Positions 47,492-57,073 of a stretch of 64,000 nt of DNA are shown piece after piece. The position numbers and the translations under genes are program-made. The notes below the pieces were generated by a model. It did no database searches. It worked only from the letters and a program-made list of their open reading frames with translations, and was not told the DNA's origin. The first letter of the stretch is position 1. Every line of letters begins with the position of its first letter. The DNA is from Bog-532 sp963720945 (GTDB taxonomy: Bacteria > Actinomycetota > Actinomycetes > Streptosporangiales > Streptosporangiaceae), in the NCBI GenBank assembly GCA_963720945.1, contig CAVRHH010000017.1, positions 1 through 64,000 of the forward strand, read 5' to 3'.

Positions 47492-48310
47492 TTACCTCCC
47501 CTGCTCGCTGGCGAGGGTGGCCGCGACCACGGCGTCTTCGAAGTCAGGCGCGGCCGGCTGCACGCCGCCGGGGAGCTTGCCGCCCGGATCCCATACGCGC
47601 CAGCTGGCGCCCCGCCGCCAGGACAGGGGGGTCGGGCGCTCGGCGCCCCCGGTGGTGCCGAACGCGCCAGGGACGCTTCGCAGGATCTGCGCCGGCGAGC
47701 CGGAGGCGACCACCTTCCCGCTGTCCAGCAGGACCACGGCGACCGCGCGGGCGGCCTCGTTGACGTAGGTCGTGGTGACCGCGACGGCGGTGCCCGCCGC
47801 GGCGGCCCCGGAAATTAGCCGCCAGAGCTCCGCGCGGCTCACCGGGTCAACGCCGGTGGTCGGCTCGTCGAGGACCAGCAGCCCGGGCGCGTGCAGGAGG
47901 GCCATCCCGACGGCCAGCTTGCGCTGCATGCCCCCGGATAGCTGCCCGCCGAGCCGGTCGCGTGCGCGGCCGAGCCCGGTCCGCTCCAGAAGCTCGCCCG
48001 ATTTCCGCCGGTATTCGCGTCCGGAGAGCCGGTAGGCACGGGCGGAGAAGTCGAGGTTCTCCTGAACGGTCAGGTCCGTATAAAGCCCCGCGGTGGCCGG
48101 TACATAGCCGAACTGCTCCTTCGGCGGGCGCCGCACGGTCCCGGCATCGGGTTCGAGGAGCCCGACGAGCACGTCGAGGCAGGTGGACTTGCCCGCGCCG
48201 TCCCCGCCCACCACGGCCGTGATACGAGACGGGTCGACGGGCACCGTCACCCCGGCGAGAGCGACGTTCCGGCCGCGCCTGACGCGGACGTCCTGCAGTC
48301 CCCATTTCAT
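47492..48310 (-). CDS. ABC transporter ATP-binding protein
   Basis: This 272-aa ABC ATPase has Walker A VVGGDGAGKSTCLDVLVGL, Q-loop FGYVPATAGLYTDLTVQEN, a canonical signature LGGQLSGGMQRKLAVGMALL, and Walker B LLVLDEPTTGVDP. The H-loop His is replaced (VTTTYVNEAAR). Paired with the neighbouring ATPase, whose signature is degenerate, it could form an asymmetric heterodimer. ATG 48310 overlaps the permease stop by 4 bp. Confidence 0.9.
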   Translation of the reverse strand: MKWGLQDVRVRRGRNVALAGVTVPVDPSRITAVVGGDGAGKSTCLDVLVGLLEPDAGTVRRPPKEQFGYVPATAGLYTDLTVQENLDFSARAYRLSGREYRRKSGELLERTGLGRARDRLGGQLSGGMQRKLAVGMALLHAPGLLVLDEPTTGVDPVSRAELWRLISGAAAAGTAVAVTTTYVNEAARAVAVVLLDSGKVVASGSPAQILRSVPGAFGTTGGAERPTPLSWRRGASWRVWDPGGKLPGGVQPAAPDFEDAVVAATLASEQGR

Positions 48311-49380
48311 ATCGCTGCGGTTTCCGGCGTGCGGGCCGCGGCGCGCTCTTTCCGGCTGCTCGGGGCCAGATCGCGGCGGAACCTGGTGATCGCCAGGCCG
48401 AGGACGACGGCGGCGAGCAGGGCCAGCAGCCCCAGCGGCTCCCACAGGTCAGAAATCGGCACCGCCTTCAGCATCACGCCCCTGCTGATCTCGATGAAGT
48501 AGGTGAGCGGAAGCACATAGGAGATCCACCGCACCCCCGCCGCCATCGACGAGACCGGGAAGATCAGCCCCGACAGCAGCACCTGCGGGAGCACGATCAT
48601 GAACGCCAGCTGGATAGCCTGGCCCTGGTTCTGCGAAACCGTCGAGACCAGGACCCCCATGCCCAGCGTGACCAGCAGGAACAAGGCGGCCCCGAGGGCG
48701 AAGGTGCCGACGTTGCCGGCAAACGGCACGTGGAAGACGCCCATGCCGATGACGATGATCAGCACGAGGTCGATCGCCGCCACGATCAGGTACGGCGCTA
48801 TCTTGCCCGCGATGACGTCCCAGGCGCGGAACGGCATCACCGCGAGCTGTTCCAGCGTGCCCGCCTGCCGCTCCCGGACCACGCCGAGGCTGGTGATCAG
48901 CGTTCCGATGAAGACCAGGATCAGGCCCGCCAGGCCGGGGACCATCACCCAGGAGGTCGTCAAGTCCGGGTTGTAGAGGATCCTGACCTGGGGAGATGGC
49001 GTCCCCTGCGCTGACGCGATCCGGCCCAGGGCACTTTCCGCCGTCTCCACGGAGAACAGCTGCGTGCCGTCCATGAGGACGAGCGGGCTGCGTCCCGCGG
49101 CCACCACCGCGACGACCGCCTTACCGTCCCGCAGCCGCGCCCGCGCGGTGGACTCGTCCCCCGCGGGATCGACCTCGGTGACGTGGAACGCCGGCGCGCG
49201 CAGCAGGGCGGCCGCCTGATGGGCGCCCGGGCCGACCACGACGGCCGGGATGTCGCTGACCCTGAAGTTGGCGGCGTAACCGAAGACGACCAGCAGGACG
49301 ACGGGCAAGACGATCATCATCGCCACCGTCCGCCGGTCTCGCCGGAGCTCGCGAAACTCCTTGGCGATCATCGCCCACAC
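48307..49380 (-). CDS. ABC-2-type transporter permease
   Basis: This 357-aa permease of the YhhJ/ABC2_membrane_3 type has a first helix near 20-38 (MMIVLPVVLLVVFGYAANF), a large external domain (40-165), then five helices (LAGLILVFIGTLITSLGVV and others). The conserved coupling region RERQAGTLEQLAVMPF is present. It starts at GTG 49380 behind GGAGG and is the first gene of a permease-ATPase-ATPase-TetR operon. One permease would homodimerise, or the two ATPases serve as a pair. Confidence 0.9.
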   Translation of the reverse strand: MWAMIAKEFRELRRDRRTVAMMIVLPVVLLVVFGYAANFRVSDIPAVVVGPGAHQAAALLRAPAFHVTEVDPAGDESTARARLRDGKAVVAVVAAGRSPLVLMDGTQLFSVETAESALGRIASAQGTPSPQVRILYNPDLTTSWVMVPGLAGLILVFIGTLITSLGVVRERQAGTLEQLAVMPFRAWDVIAGKIAPYLIVAAIDLVLIIVIGMGVFHVPFAGNVGTFALGAALFLLVTLGMGVLVSTVSQNQGQAIQLAFMIVLPQVLLSGLIFPVSSMAAGVRWISYVLPLTYFIEISRGVMLKAVPISDLWEPLGLLALLAAVVLGLAITRFRRDLAPSSRKERAAARTPETAAI

Positions 49381-49395
49381 GGCAGGCCTCCATAA

Positions 49396-49455
49396 TTCAA
49401 CGGATATTGAACTTCTGATCGCGTAATTCTATAGTCGTTGATTTCCAGCCGTCAA
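49396..49455 (-). promoter_or_regulatory. Promoter and TetR operator of the ABC exporter operon
   Basis: On the minus strand, -35 TTGACG (49455-49450) and -10 TAGAAT (49431-49426) are 18 bp apart. The 16-bp inverted repeat TTCAA-CGGATA-TTGAA (49396-49411) covers the region just after the expected transcription start and precedes the GGAGG of the permease gene. It is well placed for autorepression by the operon's TetR protein. Confidence 0.65.
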
Positions 49456-49779
49456 CTACCGTGCGTGAACGCGCGTGCCCTGCCGTCCGGGCTGGCGAAG
49501 CTCCAGGCCAGCGAGCAGGCCCCTTTCCCTTTCCGTGACACAATTCATTAAGTGCGCGTTGCGGATATATTTCTGGCATGTTTCAGGTCCAGGCAATAAT
49601 ATTTCAAAAGTATTTCGATACAGCAGATGCGTATGATTCAAATCACTTGTTAACGGGACCTTTGGCCCTGCATTGGCCATAAATCTGGCGGCAGCATGAC
49701 GGCAATACGCACCTCGTTCTCAAATACTCAACGAATTACCTTTAAAAATGCAGTCCGCCAACACAAGGAGAGCCGTACC
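49456..49779. other. AT-rich upstream region of pckG
   Basis: This is the least GC-rich stretch of the window, between the divergent exporter operon and pckG. No gene is convincing. It probably holds the pckG promoter and a long 5' leader. Confidence 0.45.
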
Positions 49780-51594
49780 ATGAGCAGGCCGATTCTCGTG
49801 GCCGACCGAGTACCAACACGCGATATCCAGCTGACCAGCTGGGTGAACGAGATTGCCGAGCTGACCAAGCCTGATCACATTTCATGGTGCGACGGCTCAT
49901 ATTCCGAATGGCAGCGCCTGACGGATCTGCTGGTCGACAGCGGCACCTTCACCCGGCTCAACCCGAAGCTCCGCCCGAACAGTTTCCACTGCGCGTCGGA
50001 CCCCAGCGATGTGGCGCGCGTCGAGGACCGCACGTTCATCTGCTCGGACAAGGAAGAGGACGCCGGCCCGACCAACAACTGGATCGCCCCGGACGAGATG
50101 CGGAAGACGTTCGCCGATGTCTTCGATGGCTGCATGCGGGGCCGCACCATGTACGTGGTCCCGTTCTGCATGGGGCCGCTCGGCAGCGACCTTTCCCAGC
50201 TCGGCGTCGAGATCACCGACTCCGCCTACGTGGTCGTGTCGATGCGCATCATGACGAGGATGGGGACACCGGCGCTGCGGCTGATCGAGGAACGCGGCTC
50301 GTTCGTGCGCGCCGTGCACTCCGTCGGCGCCCCGCTGCAGCCGGGCCAGGCCGATGTGCCGTGGCCGTGCAGCAAGGTCAAGTACATCTCGCACTTCCCG
50401 GAGACGCGGGAGATCTGGTCCTACGGTTCCGGGTACGGCGGGAACGCGCTGCTCGGCAAGAAGTGCTACGCCCTGCGGATCGCCTCGGTGATGGCGCGGG
50501 ACGAGGGCTGGCTGGCCGAGCACATGCTCATCCTCAAGGTCACCCCGCCGGGGGGCGAGGCGAAGTACATCGCCGCCGCCTTCCCGTCCGCGTGCGGCAA
50601 GACCAACCTGGCCATGCTCCAGCCCACCGTTCCCGGCTGGAAGATCGAAACCGTCGGCGATGACATCGCGTGGATGCGGTTCGGCGACGACGGCCGGCTG
50701 TACGCGATCAATCCCGAGGCGGGATTCTTCGGCGTCGCGCCCGGAACCAGTGACGTCACGAACGCCAACGCGATCGCGACGCTGTGGGGCAACAGCATCT
50801 TCACCAACGTCGCGCTGACCGACGACGGCGACGTGTGGTGGGAGGGCCTGACCGAGGAGCCGCCCGCGCACCTGACCGACTGGAAGGGCCGCGACTGGAC
50901 TCCCGGCTCGCCGGAACTCACCGCCCACCCCAACTCGCGGTTCACCACCCCGGCCAGTCAATGCCCGATCATCGCTCCCGAATGGGAAGATCCCGCGGGC
51001 GTGCCGATTTCGGCGATCCTGTTCGGCGGGCGGCGCGCGACGGCCGTTCCGCTGGTCACCGAGGCCTTCGACTGGGCGCACGGCGTATTCCTCGGCGCCA
51101 ACATAGCCTCAGAACGGACGGCGGCCGCCGAGGGCAAGATCGGGGAACTGCGGTATGACCCGTTCGCGATGCTGCCGTTCTGCGGCTACAACATGGGCGA
51201 CTATTTCGCGCACTGGCTGGATATCGGCCATTCGGCGGATGCCGCCAAACTGCCGCGTATCTACTTCGTCAACTGGTTCCGTAAGGACGCCAGCGGCCGG
51301 TTCGTGTGGCCCGGCTTCGGCGAGAACAGCCGTGTCCTCAAGTGGATCATCGAACGGCTCTCCGGCGACGCCGAGGCAGCCGTCAGCCCGATCGGCAGGA
51401 TCCCGGCCCCGGGTGCCCTCGATACCGATGGGCTGGACATCGATGAGGACGATCTCCGCCTCCTGCTCTCCGTCGACACCACAACGTGGAAGCGGGAGGC
51501 CGCGCTCATCTTCGAGCACCTGCGCACCTTCGGCGACCACCTGCCCAGCCCGCTCTGGGACCAGTACAGCGATCTGCTCCGACGGCTCGGCTGA
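49780..51594 (+). CDS. pckG: Phosphoenolpyruvate carboxykinase (GTP)
   Basis: This 604-aa gluconeogenic enzyme converts oxaloacetate and GTP to PEP, CO2 and GDP in the cytosol. It contains CMGPLGSDLSQLGVEITDSAYVV, GSGYGGNALLGKKCYALR, the P-loop AAFPSACGKTNLAML with its reactive Cys, GDDIAWMRFGDDGRLYAINPE (metal-binding Asp) and ILFGGRR. The length matches the actinobacterial GTP-type. The ATG at 49780 has AAGGAGA 8 nt upstream. It appears monocistronic, with a long AT-rich leader. Confidence 0.97.
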   Translation: MSRPILVADRVPTRDIQLTSWVNEIAELTKPDHISWCDGSYSEWQRLTDLLVDSGTFTRLNPKLRPNSFHCASDPSDVARVEDRTFICSDKEEDAGPTNNWIAPDEMRKTFADVFDGCMRGRTMYVVPFCMGPLGSDLSQLGVEITDSAYVVVSMRIMTRMGTPALRLIEERGSFVRAVHSVGAPLQPGQADVPWPCSKVKYISHFPETREIWSYGSGYGGNALLGKKCYALRIASVMARDEGWLAEHMLILKVTPPGGEAKYIAAAFPSACGKTNLAMLQPTVPGWKIETVGDDIAWMRFGDDGRLYAINPEAGFFGVAPGTSDVTNANAIATLWGNSIFTNVALTDDGDVWWEGLTEEPPAHLTDWKGRDWTPGSPELTAHPNSRFTTPASQCPIIAPEWEDPAGVPISAILFGGRRATAVPLVTEAFDWAHGVFLGANIASERTAAAEGKIGELRYDPFAMLPFCGYNMGDYFAHWLDIGHSADAAKLPRIYFVNWFRKDASGRFVWPGFGENSRVLKWIIERLSGDAEAAVSPIGRIPAPGALDTDGLDIDEDDLRLLLSVDTTTWKREAALIFEHLRTFGDHLPSPLWDQYSDLLRRLG

Positions 51595-51659
51595 ACCGCA
51601 CCGCAGCAGCGCCAGCCCGGGACACCCATACCGTCCTGGGCTGGCCGGATAATCGGGCC

Positions 51660-52226
51660 ATGTCATGGTTCCGCTTCCCTGGCCGGGCAGAGGCTCTTTC
51701 CGGAGTCGCCGACAGCGGGGTGCTGGCGATCGCGTGCCTGATCACCTACTGGCTCACCACGCATCTCCTGTCCCGTATCGACACGGTGTCCCGGGACGAT
51801 GATCTGCTGGGCGGCATGTGGGCGGTGATAGCCACCGTGTTCGTACTCCGGGACAGCTACACGCAGAGCGTGTCCGCCGCCGTCTCCCGGATGATGGCGA
51901 CGCTGGTGAGCTTCGTCCTGTGCTTCGTCTACCTGCTGTTCCTGCCATTCCACGTCTGGGCGCTCGCGGTCCTGGTCGGGCTCAGCGCCCTGGCTGTCAC
52001 GCTGGCCGGGCGGCCCGGCGACGCGATTACGGCCGGGATCACCACGGCGGTGATCCTGGTCGTCGCGGCGGTCAGCCCGCGTGACGACTGGCAGCAGCCC
52101 ATCCTCCGGTTGGCCGATACGGTTATCGGCGTCGCCGTCGGCGTCGCCGCCGCGTGGCTCGCGCTGCGCGTCATCCGCCCGCGGCTGCCCGCCGGAGCGG
52201 GCGCCCATGGCGCATCGGCCCGGTGA
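51660..52226 (+). CDS. Small FUSC-like membrane protein
   Basis: This 188-aa integral membrane protein has about six hydrophobic segments (VLAIACLITYWLTTHLLS, LLGGMWAVIATVFVL, LVSFVLCFVYLLFLPFHVW, VGLSALAVTLAG, ITTAVILVVAAV). It carries the pattern MWAVIATVFVLRDSYTQSVSAA typical of the N-terminal half of FUSC/aromatic-acid exporter proteins. It lacks the large soluble C-terminal domain of full exporters and may act as a homo-oligomer. The ATG at 51660 lies 66 bp after pckG. Confidence 0.75.
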   Translation: MSWFRFPGRAEALSGVADSGVLAIACLITYWLTTHLLSRIDTVSRDDDLLGGMWAVIATVFVLRDSYTQSVSAAVSRMMATLVSFVLCFVYLLFLPFHVWALAVLVGLSALAVTLAGRPGDAITAGITTAVILVVAAVSPRDDWQQPILRLADTVIGVAVGVAAAWLALRVIRPRLPAGAGAHGASAR

Positions 52227-53076
52227 GCCTGCCCGGATCCTCGGGTGAGAAGTCATCCCGCCCGGCCGGCGGGTCCACCGGGTCGGCGCCGGTTACGTCG
52301 AGCAGGTGCAGGGCCAGCCGAAGCTGGAGGCTGGCCGGCTCTCGCTGCCAGTCAGGACCGAGGATCTGGGCGACGCGGGAAGTTCGGTGTCGCGAGCCAG
52401 GACCAGGGTTCCCGGCCAGGATCCGGTCAGCGGGCCGACATAGAGGACGCAGCGGGCCCCATCGCACCGCCAGGCGATCACCCCGTCGCGGCCGGGCTCG
52501 CCATGCCTGGTCGCGCCCGGGTCCAGGTCCGCGATGGGGGAGCGGGGCCCGCTGGCGGGCTGCGCGGCCCGCAGGATTTCCGCTAGTTCGCTGCCGTCGT
52601 CGGCGGATGCGATCTGCAGCAGGGTGCGGGTGGCAGGCGGCAGTTCGGCAGCCCGGGCGGCGAAGGCCCGTTCCAGGCGCGCGGTCAGCGGCAGCCGGCC
52701 GGGCAGCGGTGCCTCCCCGCCGCGTGCGCTGGAGCCCAGCGCCGCGGGCAGTTCCAGCAGGGCGAGCGGGTTACCCTCGGCCTGGCCCAGCAGCCGGCCC
52801 GTCATAGCGGGCCAGGACCGGGCGGAGCAGCTGGTGCAGCCCGGCGAACGGCAGGTTCGCCTCCGATTGCACCCCGGTCGTGCTGAGAACCAGCATGCCG
52901 TGGGCGGCGGCGATGGTGGCCGCCTGGGTCAGCAGCGCTGACTTGCCGATGCCGGCCTCGCCCCGGATGACCAGTACCTGGCCGCCCTGGTGCACGCCCG
53001 TAACGAGACGGGCGATCACGCCCGCCTCGTGATCACGACCGACCAAGCGTGTCCCTGCCATAACCGCGTTCATCAT
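52227..53076 (-). pseudogene. Decayed LuxR-type ATPase regulator plus unknown fragment
   Basis: The start (53076-52774) has RLVGRDHEAGVIARLV and the P-loop VIRGEAGIGKSALLTQAA, then LPFAGLHQLLRPVLARYDG before a stop. A second frame (52805 on) resumes with GRLLGQAEGNPLALLELPAAL and RLERAFAARAAELPPATRTLL. The intervening Walker B region and the C-terminal LuxR helix-turn-helix are missing. From about 52530 down to 52230 a different fragment appears (WRCDGARCVLYVGPLTGSWP, then in another frame RVAQILGPDWQREP and LHLLDVTGADPVDPPAG), which I cannot name. Confidence 0.65.
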
Positions 53077-53111
53077 CTCCTCTCCCAGCAGAACACGTCT
53101 AGATCCGGCCG

Positions 53112-53138
53112 CATCCCGTTCCGGGAACTAGCGGGATG
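53112..53138. terminator. Hairpin downstream of the D-aminoacylase gene
   Basis: CATCCCG and CGGGATG (7-bp stem) enclose a 13-nt loop that itself contains TTCCGGGAA. It lies 43 bp after the stop of the last gene in the 59.7-53.2 kb operon. Confidence 0.45.
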
Positions 53139-53180
53139 ACGGATGCGCAGGCTGATCGGCGAGTGCGGGCTCGGCGGCCG

Positions 53181-54731
53181 TCACTGGGGGTGAGGGAGGT
53201 CCGGTTCAAGGACATCGCGCCCGGCGACCAGGACCCGGCGCACCCCCGGCGGCGCCTGGCAGGGCCGCTCGTAGGTGGCGGTGTCGATGAAGCTGCCCGG
53301 GTCAAGCAGGACGAGGTCGGCGCGCAACCCGGGCGCGACGCGGCCGCGGTCACGCAGGCCGAGCCGGTCCGCGGCCCGGCTGGTCAGCCTGGCCACGGCT
53401 TCCTCGGTCGTGGCCAGGCCGTCTCGCAGCGCGTAGCGGCCTAGCACCCGGGCTGCGGTCCCGTACAGGCGGGGATGCGGATGAGCGTTGAAGATCCCGT
53501 CGGAGCCGACGAGCGCCCCGGGCAGCATGAAGATCGCCCGGACTACCTCCTCGGTGGCGTAGTGATCGATCATGCCGGCATTCAGGTCTGTGTCGGTGAG
53601 AAGGTCCAGCACCGCAACGGACGGCTCGGCACATCGCTCGGCGGCTATCTGCTCAAGAGTCTTGCCGACATCGGCGGCACGCGGCCCGCCCGCCTCGGTG
53701 ATCGTGATCTGGGCCGGCCCGCACGCCCCGAGGAGGTGTTCCCATCCCGGCAGGCCGTTTTCGATGTCCCGCAAGATCCGCAGCCGTTCGGCTCTGTCGT
53801 GTAGCCGGCCCAGGATCGCCGCCGGGCCCCCATCGAAGGCCCACGGCGGCAGCAAGGCGCTGAGCAGGGTGCTTCCCGCACCGTAGGGGTAGTGGTCGAA
53901 GCTGAGGTCGATGCGCTGCGCGGCATCGGTGATCAGGCCCAGCAGGGAGTCCAGCAGATGGGGTGACCCGACAAGTTTGAGGTGAGACAGGTGCAGGGCC
54001 GCCCCGGTGCGCTCGGCAATGCGCACGAACTCCCCGATGGCGTCGAGCACCCCGGCCCCCTCGTTGCGGACGTGCGGCATAAGCGGGACGCGCTCGTCCG
54101 CGGCGACCTGTGCCAGGGCGGTGAGTTCGCCCGTACCGGCGTACAGGCCTGGTGCGTAGATGAGCCCGAAAGAAAGCATCCGGGCCCCGGCCCGCAGGCC
54201 CGCCGCGACCTCATCCTGCATTCGCCGCAGTTCAGTGTCGTCGGGGGGGCGCTTGGCGGGCCCGAGGACGACGTCCCGCACTGCTGAGTGCGGCACGCTC
54301 GCCACCAGGCTGGTTACGGCGTGCGCCGCCTCCAGCGCGGCCAGGTAGTCAGCCAGCGAGACCCACGGCCACTCTTCGGGACCGGGACCTTCGAGCGCCG
54401 ACAGGTAACGGCGGCGCTCCGCACGCCCATCCGGGGTCACCGGCGCGGGACCCAGACCGTCCGGGCAGATCACCTCGGTGGTGAAGCCCTGGGCAACCTT
54501 CGGCGCCTGCCGCGGATCCAGGAAAGGGCGCAGCGCCGAGTGCGCGTGCATGTCGATGAATCCCGGGCACAGCAGCAGACCGCGGGCGTCAACCTCCTCC
54601 CCGCACGACTCAACCGGCAGCCGCTCTCCGATGGCGGCGATTCTTCCCTCCGCTACGGCAACGTCGCTGGTGCGCACCCGTTGCTCTCCGTCGGCCAGCT
54701 GTGCGGCCCGGAAGACGAGATCAGCGTGCAT
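53181..54731 (-). CDS. N-acyl-D-amino-acid deacylase
   Basis: This 516-aa amidohydrolase of the D-aminoacylase group removes acyl or carbamoyl-type groups from D-amino acids. The metal-binding HxH is in PGFIDMHAHSALRPF, with AHALHLSHLK-like ALHLSHLKLVG and SFDHYPYGAG further on. The catalytic-type Asp is in LVGSDGIFNAHPHPR near residue 430. The bridging Cys region (TTEVICPDGLG) is also present. Its ATG shares one base with the stop of the upstream F420-type gene (TAATG), after GGGAGAGG. It is last in an XDH-SsnA-LLM-deacylase operon, which suggests cleavage of an N-carbamoyl or N-formyl product of ring opening. Confidence 0.88.
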   Translation of the reverse strand: MHADLVFRAAQLADGEQRVRTSDVAVAEGRIAAIGERLPVESCGEEVDARGLLLCPGFIDMHAHSALRPFLDPRQAPKVAQGFTTEVICPDGLGPAPVTPDGRAERRRYLSALEGPGPEEWPWVSLADYLAALEAAHAVTSLVASVPHSAVRDVVLGPAKRPPDDTELRRMQDEVAAGLRAGARMLSFGLIYAPGLYAGTGELTALAQVAADERVPLMPHVRNEGAGVLDAIGEFVRIAERTGAALHLSHLKLVGSPHLLDSLLGLITDAAQRIDLSFDHYPYGAGSTLLSALLPPWAFDGGPAAILGRLHDRAERLRILRDIENGLPGWEHLLGACGPAQITITEAGGPRAADVGKTLEQIAAERCAEPSVAVLDLLTDTDLNAGMIDHYATEEVVRAIFMLPGALVGSDGIFNAHPHPRLYGTAARVLGRYALRDGLATTEEAVARLTSRAADRLGLRDRGRVAPGLRADLVLLDPGSFIDTATYERPCQAPPGVRRVLVAGRDVLEPDLPHPQ

Positions 54732-55731
54732 TACCGCGCCTCTCCCGCGCCGAAGGTGTCGATCATGAGCCGCACGTCGTCGCCGAGCGGGTAGAGGACC
54801 GGGCAGGTCGCCCCGTTGGCGATGTACTCCCCGACCTTGGCCCGGCATTCCTCCGGCGTCCCGGTCGCCGAGACGGCCTGCACCGCGTCGTCGGGAACGA
54901 GCTTCATGGCCGCGCGGATCTCCTCCGGGCCGCCGGCCAGGTCAGCACCTTGCCAATGGCCTGGATCAGTGCCGGATCCACGCCGCTGGCCGCCATGATG
55001 TGCGGCTGCTGGCCGAGGTACTGGGTGAGCAGCGCGCGGGCGCGGTCCAGGGCGAGGTCCCGGTCGTGGTCCATCGAGCAGACGATCAGCTGCGGCCGGT
55101 CGATGTCGCCGGCCGTGCGCCCGGCCCGCGCCGCGCCGGCGCTCAGGGCCGCCACGGCCCGCGCGGTGTACTGCGGGGTCACCATGTAGTTGAGCAGCAC
55201 TCCGTCGCCGATCTGCCCGGCCAGCTCCATCATCCGCATGCCGGTGGCGCCGATGTAGATGGGCACCTGCCGCGGCGACCGGTCGCCGTGCACGATGTCC
55301 AGCGCAACGTCGTCGAGGTGGACGTACTCGCCGTGATAGGTGACATGCTGCAGCGCGAGCAGCTGCCGGGTGGCCTCGACGATCTCCCGCATCGCGCGCA
55401 GTGGCTTGCGCCGGTCCACGCCTACCTTGGCGGCCAGCGGCTCCCACCACGCGCCGAGCCCGAGGATGACCCGGCCGGGGGCCAGCTCATCCAGTGTGGA
55501 GAACGTGGCGGCGAGCAGCGCGACGTTGCGCGTCCACATCGAGACCACCCCGGAGCCGATCTTGATCCGGCTGGTCACGCTGGCGTACGCGGCCATCGGC
55601 ACCGTGGCCTCGCGGGCCAGCCTGCTCTCGGCCTGCCAGACCGCCTCGAAGCCACGTGCCTCGGCGTAGCGGGCGTACTCCATGCTCTCGGCGATCGAGT
55701 GCTTGTCCTGCAGGTAGAGCGCGACCCTCAT
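54731..55731 (-). pseudogene. LLM-class F420-dependent oxidoreductase with one frameshift
   Basis: This TIM-barrel flavin/F420 oxidoreductase would be about 333 aa. The first frame (55731 to about 54940) contains YARYAEARGFEAVWQAESRL, SVTSRIKIGSGVVSMWTRNV, LAPGRVILGLGAWWEP and YIGATGMRMMELAGQIGDGV. After KVLTWP the continuation GGPEEIRAAMKLVPDDAVQ, then GTPEECRAKVGEYIANGAT, is one base out of frame. The break falls in a GGCCGGCGGCCC run near 54940. Restoring one base gives a complete gene coupled at both ends (4-bp overlap with ssnA, 1-bp with the deacylase). Sequencing error is the simplest explanation. In this operon it may reduce or oxidise an N-heterocycle using F420. Confidence 0.82.
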
Positions 55732-57056
55732 CTGCTCCTCCGTCCGCCGGGCGCATACGTATGCGGCTCAATCCCCTCAAGCCGCGCCCACAGGCGCGCG
55801 GCTTCCGCCGAGCTCTCGGCCGCCAGCGCGGCCGCGTCCAGCCGGGTGGACTGGCCGCCGGCGACCACCCGGTCCCCGGCAACGTAGACGTCCCGGACGC
55901 AGCGGGCGGTCAGGCCGAAGGTCCAGTGCCCGGCCAGCCCTGCGGCGGTCAGCGGGGCAGGCGCCGGATAGTCCAGGATCACCAGGTCCGCGGGAGCGCC
56001 CGGCTGCAGGGTGCCGAGCAGCGGCTCGCCGGACACCCGGCCCGCGAAGGCGGCCCCGGCCGCGAGCCGGGCCAGCGGCCAGCGGGACGGCACAGCCAGT
56101 GACTCCTCCCTGGCCCGGAAGAAGCCGGCCTGCGACTCGGCGATCATGTCGCCGCCGATCCCGTCGGTGCCGAGCGCGACCCGGCCGGTCCGGAGGGCGA
56201 ACGGGGAGTGCCCGACGGCGTTGTTCATGTTGCTGCGCGGGTTGCAGACGACGGTGGCGCCGGCCCTGCCCGCCAGCTCGATCTCCGGCCCGGTGACGTG
56301 CACGCAGTGCGCGAGCAGCGCGCGGGCGGTGATGACCCCGGCACGATGCAGCCGGGTGGCGGCGGTGCGGCCGCAGCGGGCCAGCGCGTCGCGGTTGTCG
56401 GCGGCGCCCTCCGCGACGTGGATGTGGATGCCCACCGCTGCCTGCCGGGCGCCGTCGACGCAGGCCGCGAGGGTTTCATCGGACATCGTGAAGGAGGCGT
56501 GCGCGCCCATCATGCCGCGGGCCAGCGGCCGTCCTGCGGCCAGGAACCGCAGGTTCTCGGCGATCCCGGCGCGGGCCCGCCGCGGGCCATCGCGGTCGGT
56601 GACCTCGTAGCACAGGACGCACCGCAGCCCCAGGCTGGCGAGCGCGTCCGCGATGATGTCCAGCGACCCGTCGATCGCGTTCGGCGACGCGTGATGGTCC
56701 ACGATCGTTGTCGTCCCGGCCAGCAGTGCCTCCAGCCCGGCGGTCAGCGCGGAGGCACGGATCGACGCCTCGTCCAGCGCCCGGTCCAGCCGCCACCACA
56801 CCCGCTGCAGGATCTCGGTGAAGCCGGCCGGCGCCGGGAACCGGAACGGCATCCCTCGCGCCAGCGCGGAGTACAGGTGATGGTGCGCGCAGACGGCGCC
56901 GGGCACGATCAGGGTGCCGGTGGCATCGCGCCGCGCCGCGCCGCGCGGGGCGGCGCCGACCGCGAGCACCCGGTCCCCGGCCAGTACCAGATCCGCGTCG
57001 GTGACGTCCGGCGGGTCCAGGGACGTCACGATCGTGCCGCCGCACAGGGCGAGCAT
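55728..57056 (-). CDS. ssnA: SsnA-type aminohydrolase
   Basis: This 442-aa amidohydrolase is of the SsnA/guanine-deaminase-like group. Motifs are PGAVCAHHHLYSALARGMP (metal HxH), FTEILQRVWWRLDRALDE, TTTIVDHHASPNAIDGSLD, CVLCYEVTDRDGP, VGIHIHVAEG and LGTDGIGGD with the catalytic Asp. SsnA homologues are found beside Se-dependent molybdenum hydroxylases in purine breakdown gene clusters, exactly as here. ATG 57056 is my choice; a GTG at 57074 would overlap the XDH stop by one base. It overlaps the next gene by 4 bp. Confidence 0.88.
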   Translation of the reverse strand: MLALCGGTIVTSLDPPDVTDADLVLAGDRVLAVGAAPRGAARRDATGTLIVPGAVCAHHHLYSALARGMPFRFPAPAGFTEILQRVWWRLDRALDEASIRASALTAGLEALLAGTTTIVDHHASPNAIDGSLDIIADALASLGLRCVLCYEVTDRDGPRRARAGIAENLRFLAAGRPLARGMMGAHASFTMSDETLAACVDGARQAAVGIHIHVAEGAADNRDALARCGRTAATRLHRAGVITARALLAHCVHVTGPEIELAGRAGATVVCNPRSNMNNAVGHSPFALRTGRVALGTDGIGGDMIAESQAGFFRAREESLAVPSRWPLARLAAGAAFAGRVSGEPLLGTLQPGAPADLVILDYPAPAPLTAAGLAGHWTFGLTARCVRDVYVAGDRVVAGGQSTRLDAAALAAESSAEAARLWARLEGIEPHTYAPGGRRSR

Positions 57057-57073
57057 GTTCTGGCCGGCGGTCA

